Shown here in pieces: positions 62,121 to 64,000 of a stretch of DNA of 64,000 nucleotides (the stretch's first letter is position 1; each line of letters begins with the position of its first letter). A program made the position numbers and the translations under genes. The stretch is from Caballeronia hypogeia (GTDB lineage Bacteria > Pseudomonadota > Gammaproteobacteria > Burkholderiales > Burkholderiaceae): the NCBI RefSeq assembly GCF_001544875.2, contig NZ_FCOA02000002.1:310001-374000 (forward strand), in the 5' to 3' direction. The notes under the pieces were generated by a model that did no database searches, was not told the DNA's origin, and worked only from the letters and a program-made list of their open reading frames with translations.

Positions 62121-64000
62121 ATGCTTGAAAACTTTCGTGCTCACGTTGCCGCACGCGCCGCGCTCGGCATTCCTCCGCTCCCGCTGACGGCTCAGCAGAC
62201 CGCCGAACTGGTGGAGCTTCTGACCAATCCGCCCGCGGGCGAAGAGCAGACCCTGCTCGACCTGATCACCAACCGCGTGCCCGCTGGCGTCGACGAAGCC
62301 GCGCGCGTGAAGGCCGGATTCCTGGCCGCCGTGGCCAAGGGCGAGACGGCCTGCGCGCTGATCTCGCGCACGCGCGCCACAGAACTGCTCGGCACGATGC
62401 TGGGCGGCTACAACATTCAGCCGCTGATCGAACTGCTGTCCGACGCCGAAGTGGGCGCCGTGGCCGCCGAGGCGCTGAAGAAGACCCTGCTGATGTTCGA
62501 CCAGTTCCACGACGTCAAGGAACTGGCCGACAAGGGCAACGCCCACGCGCGCGCCGTGATGCAAAGCTGGGCGGACGCCGAATGGTTCACGAGCCGTCCG
62601 GAAGTGCCGCAAAGCCTGACCATCACGGTTTTCAAGGTGACGGGCGAAACCAACACCGACGACCTGTCGCCGGCTCCGGACGCCACCACGCGCCCGGACA
62701 TCCCGCTGCACGCGCTCGCCATGCTGAAGAACGCCCGTCCCGGCATTACCCCGGAAGAGGACGGCAAGCGCGGCCCGGTCAAGTTCATCGAATCGCTGAA
62801 GGAGAAGGGCCATCTGGTCGCGTACGTGGGCGACGTGGTCGGCACGGGTTCCTCGCGCAAGTCGGCGACCAACTCGGTGCTGTGGTTCACCGGCGAAGAC
62901 ATCCCCTTCATTCCGAACAAGCGCTTCGGCGGCGTGTGTCTGGGCGGCAAGATCGCTCCGATCTTCTACAACACGATGGAAGACGCGGGCGCGCTGCCGA
63001 TCGAACTCGACGTGTCGAAGATGGAAATGGGCGACGTGGTGGAACTGCGCCCGTACGAAGGCCGTGCGCTGAAGAATGGCGAAGTCATCGCCGAGTTTCA
63101 GGTCAAGTCGGACGTGCTCTTCGACGAAGTGCGCGCCGGCGGCCGCATTCCCCTGATCATCGGCCGTGGCCTCACCGCCAAGGCGCGTGAAGCGCTGGGT
63201 CTGCCCGCATCGACCCTGTTCCGCCTGCCGCAGCAGCCGGCCGACAACGGCCGTGGCTTCTCGCTGGCCCAGAAGATGGTCGGCCGCGCCTGCGGTCTGC
63301 CGGAAGGTCAGGGCGTTCGCCCGGGCACGTATTGCGAACCGAAGATGACCTCGGTCGGCTCGCAGGACACCACGGGCCCGATGACCCGCGACGAACTGAA
63401 GGACCTCGCGTGCCTCGGCTTCTCGGCGGACCTCGTCACGCAGTCGTTCTGTCACACGGCCGCCTATCCGAAGCCGGTGGACGTGAAGACGCATCAGACG
63501 CTGCCGAACTTCATCAGCACCCGTGGCGGCATCGCGCTGCGTCCGGGCGACGGCGTGATCCACTCGTGGCTGAACCGCATGCTCCTGCCGGACACCGTCG
63601 GCACCGGCGGCGACTCGCATACGCGCTTCCCGATCGGCATCAGCTTCCCGGCGGGTTCGGGCCTGGTCGCGTTCGCGGCCGCCACCGGCACGATGCCGCT
63701 GGACATGCCGGAATCGGTGCTGGTGCGCTTCAAGGGCAAGATGCAGCCTGGCGTGACCCTGCGTGACCTCGTCAACGCAATCCCGCTGTACGCGATCAAG
63801 CAAGGCACGCTGACGGTCGCCAAGCAAGGCAAGAAGAACATCTTCTCCGGCCGCATTCTCGAGATCGAAGGACTGCCCGACCTGAAGGTCGAGCAGGCGT
63901 TCGAACTGTCGGATGCGTCCGCCGAGCGCTCCGCCGCCGGTTGCACGGTGCATCTGAACAAAGAGCCGATCATCGAATATCTCAACAGCAACGTCACGCT
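62121..64000 (+). CDS. acnB: aconitate hydratase B (partial, right edge)
   Basis: The first 626 residues of AcnB (about 860 in full); the gene runs off the right edge. It begins [33 protein letters not shown] in pieces, the HEAT-like N-terminal domain found only in AcnB. The swivel domain has [15 protein letters not shown], and the core has [20 protein letters not shown] with substrate-binding residues. The Cys ligands of the [4Fe-4S] cluster lie beyond the window. The enzyme interconverts citrate and isocitrate. No good Shine-Dalgarno site precedes the ATG. Confidence 0.95.
   Translation, partial: MLENFRAHVAARAALGIPPLPLTAQQTAELVELLTNPPAGEEQTLLDLITNRVPAGVDEAARVKAGFLAAVAKGETACALISRTRATELLGTMLGGYNIQPLIELLSDAEVGAVAAEALKKTLLMFDQFHDVKELADKGNAHARAVMQSWADAEWFTSRPEVPQSLTITVFKVTGETNTDDLSPAPDATTRPDIPLHALAMLKNARPGITPEEDGKRGPVKFIESLKEKGHLVAYVGDVVGTGSSRKSATNSVLWFTGEDIPFIPNKRFGGVCLGGKIAPIFYNTMEDAGALPIELDVSKMEMGDVVELRPYEGRALKNGEVIAEFQVKSDVLFDEVRAGGRIPLIIGRGLTAKAREALGLPASTLFRLPQQPADNGRGFSLAQKMVGRACGLPEGQGVRPGTYCEPKMTSVGSQDTTGPMTRDELKDLACLGFSADLVTQSFCHTAAYPKPVDVKTHQTLPNFISTRGGIALRPGDGVIHSWLNRMLLPDTVGTGGDSHTRFPIGISFPAGSGLVAFAAATGTMPLDMPESVLVRFKGKMQPGVTLRDLVNAIPLYAIKQGTLTVAKQGKKNIFSGRILEIEGLPDLKVEQAFELSDASAERSAAGCTVHLNKEPIIEYLNSNVT

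Noticed and set aside
62106..63953. A 615-residue minus-strand frame opposite acnB
   Set aside because: acnB is unmistakable on the plus strand; the antisense frame has no recognisable motif.

Overview
The window looks like a piece of a Burkholderia-group genome (Burkholderiaceae; Paraburkholderia or Caballeronia is my best guess). The reasons are the GC-rich third codon positions, a DUF3563-type micro-protein, a VpsR-like sigma-54 activator, many LysR/LacI/TetR/GntR regulators, a Bradyrhizobium-type D-tartrate dehydratase and a betaproteobacterial acnB. I ran no database search. No rRNA, tRNA, CRISPR array, transposase or integrase is visible. The region reads as metabolically versatile chromosome or chromid, not a mobile island.

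Layout. 0-6 kb: C-terminus of a LysR regulator, an Asp-nucleophile alpha/beta hydrolase, a PhyH-type dioxygenase, an acyltransferase-3 membrane enzyme and a MATE exporter. 6-13 kb: a signalling block with a VpsR/NtrC-like activator, a two-receiver protein with no output domain, and a 1324-residue hybrid kinase (sensor, PAS, HisKA, HATPase, two receivers, Hpt). 13-19 kb: small housekeeping and membrane genes, a LysR/TauE pair and a cold-shock protein with a clear terminator. 19.5-25.5 kb: a class II aldolase facing a complete sugar ABC importer and its LacI regulator, which has a 24-bp perfect operator palindrome. 25.5-31.9 kb: a DUF1349 protein, an HdeD-like/papain-like fusion, an NmrA/TetR divergent pair with a 12+12 bp operator, and a glycosyltransferase.

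31.9-36.6 kb: a LacI regulator divergent from desaturase-like oxygenase, Rieske ferredoxin, ferredoxin reductase and SDR genes, resembling the rhizobial rhizopine O-demethylase mocDEF. 36.6-39.6 kb: a chemoreceptor and an EamA exporter. 40-47.7 kb: a hexuronate block (ExuT-like transporter, LacI regulator, uronate dehydrogenase, SMP-30 lactonase, a second acid transporter, a GntR regulator and a second uronate dehydrogenase). Shared AACGTTTTC operators link the first transporter, the regulator and the first dehydrogenase. 47.9-50.8 kb: an amino-acid ABC importer.

50.8-52.3 kb holds a deletion scar. A LysR gene and an MFS gene, originally divergent, are fused head to head with both 5' ends missing, and the MFS part also carries a frameshift. 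52.6-59.7 kb: an ArsR/SRPBCC pair, a dehalogenase-like hydrolase, an outer-membrane barrel, DUF899 and BASS proteins, then a TlpA-like thioredoxin divergent from CcdA around an unusual cluster of eight GATACA-type sites. 59.7-64 kb: a LysR regulator divergent from D-tartrate dehydratase, then acnB with a well-formed promoter and triple ATAAGAC repeats, cut by the right edge.

The common theme is uptake and oxidation of plant and soil sugar acids (uronates, tartrate, possibly rhizopine-like methylated inositols) feeding the TCA cycle, each module with its own local regulator.
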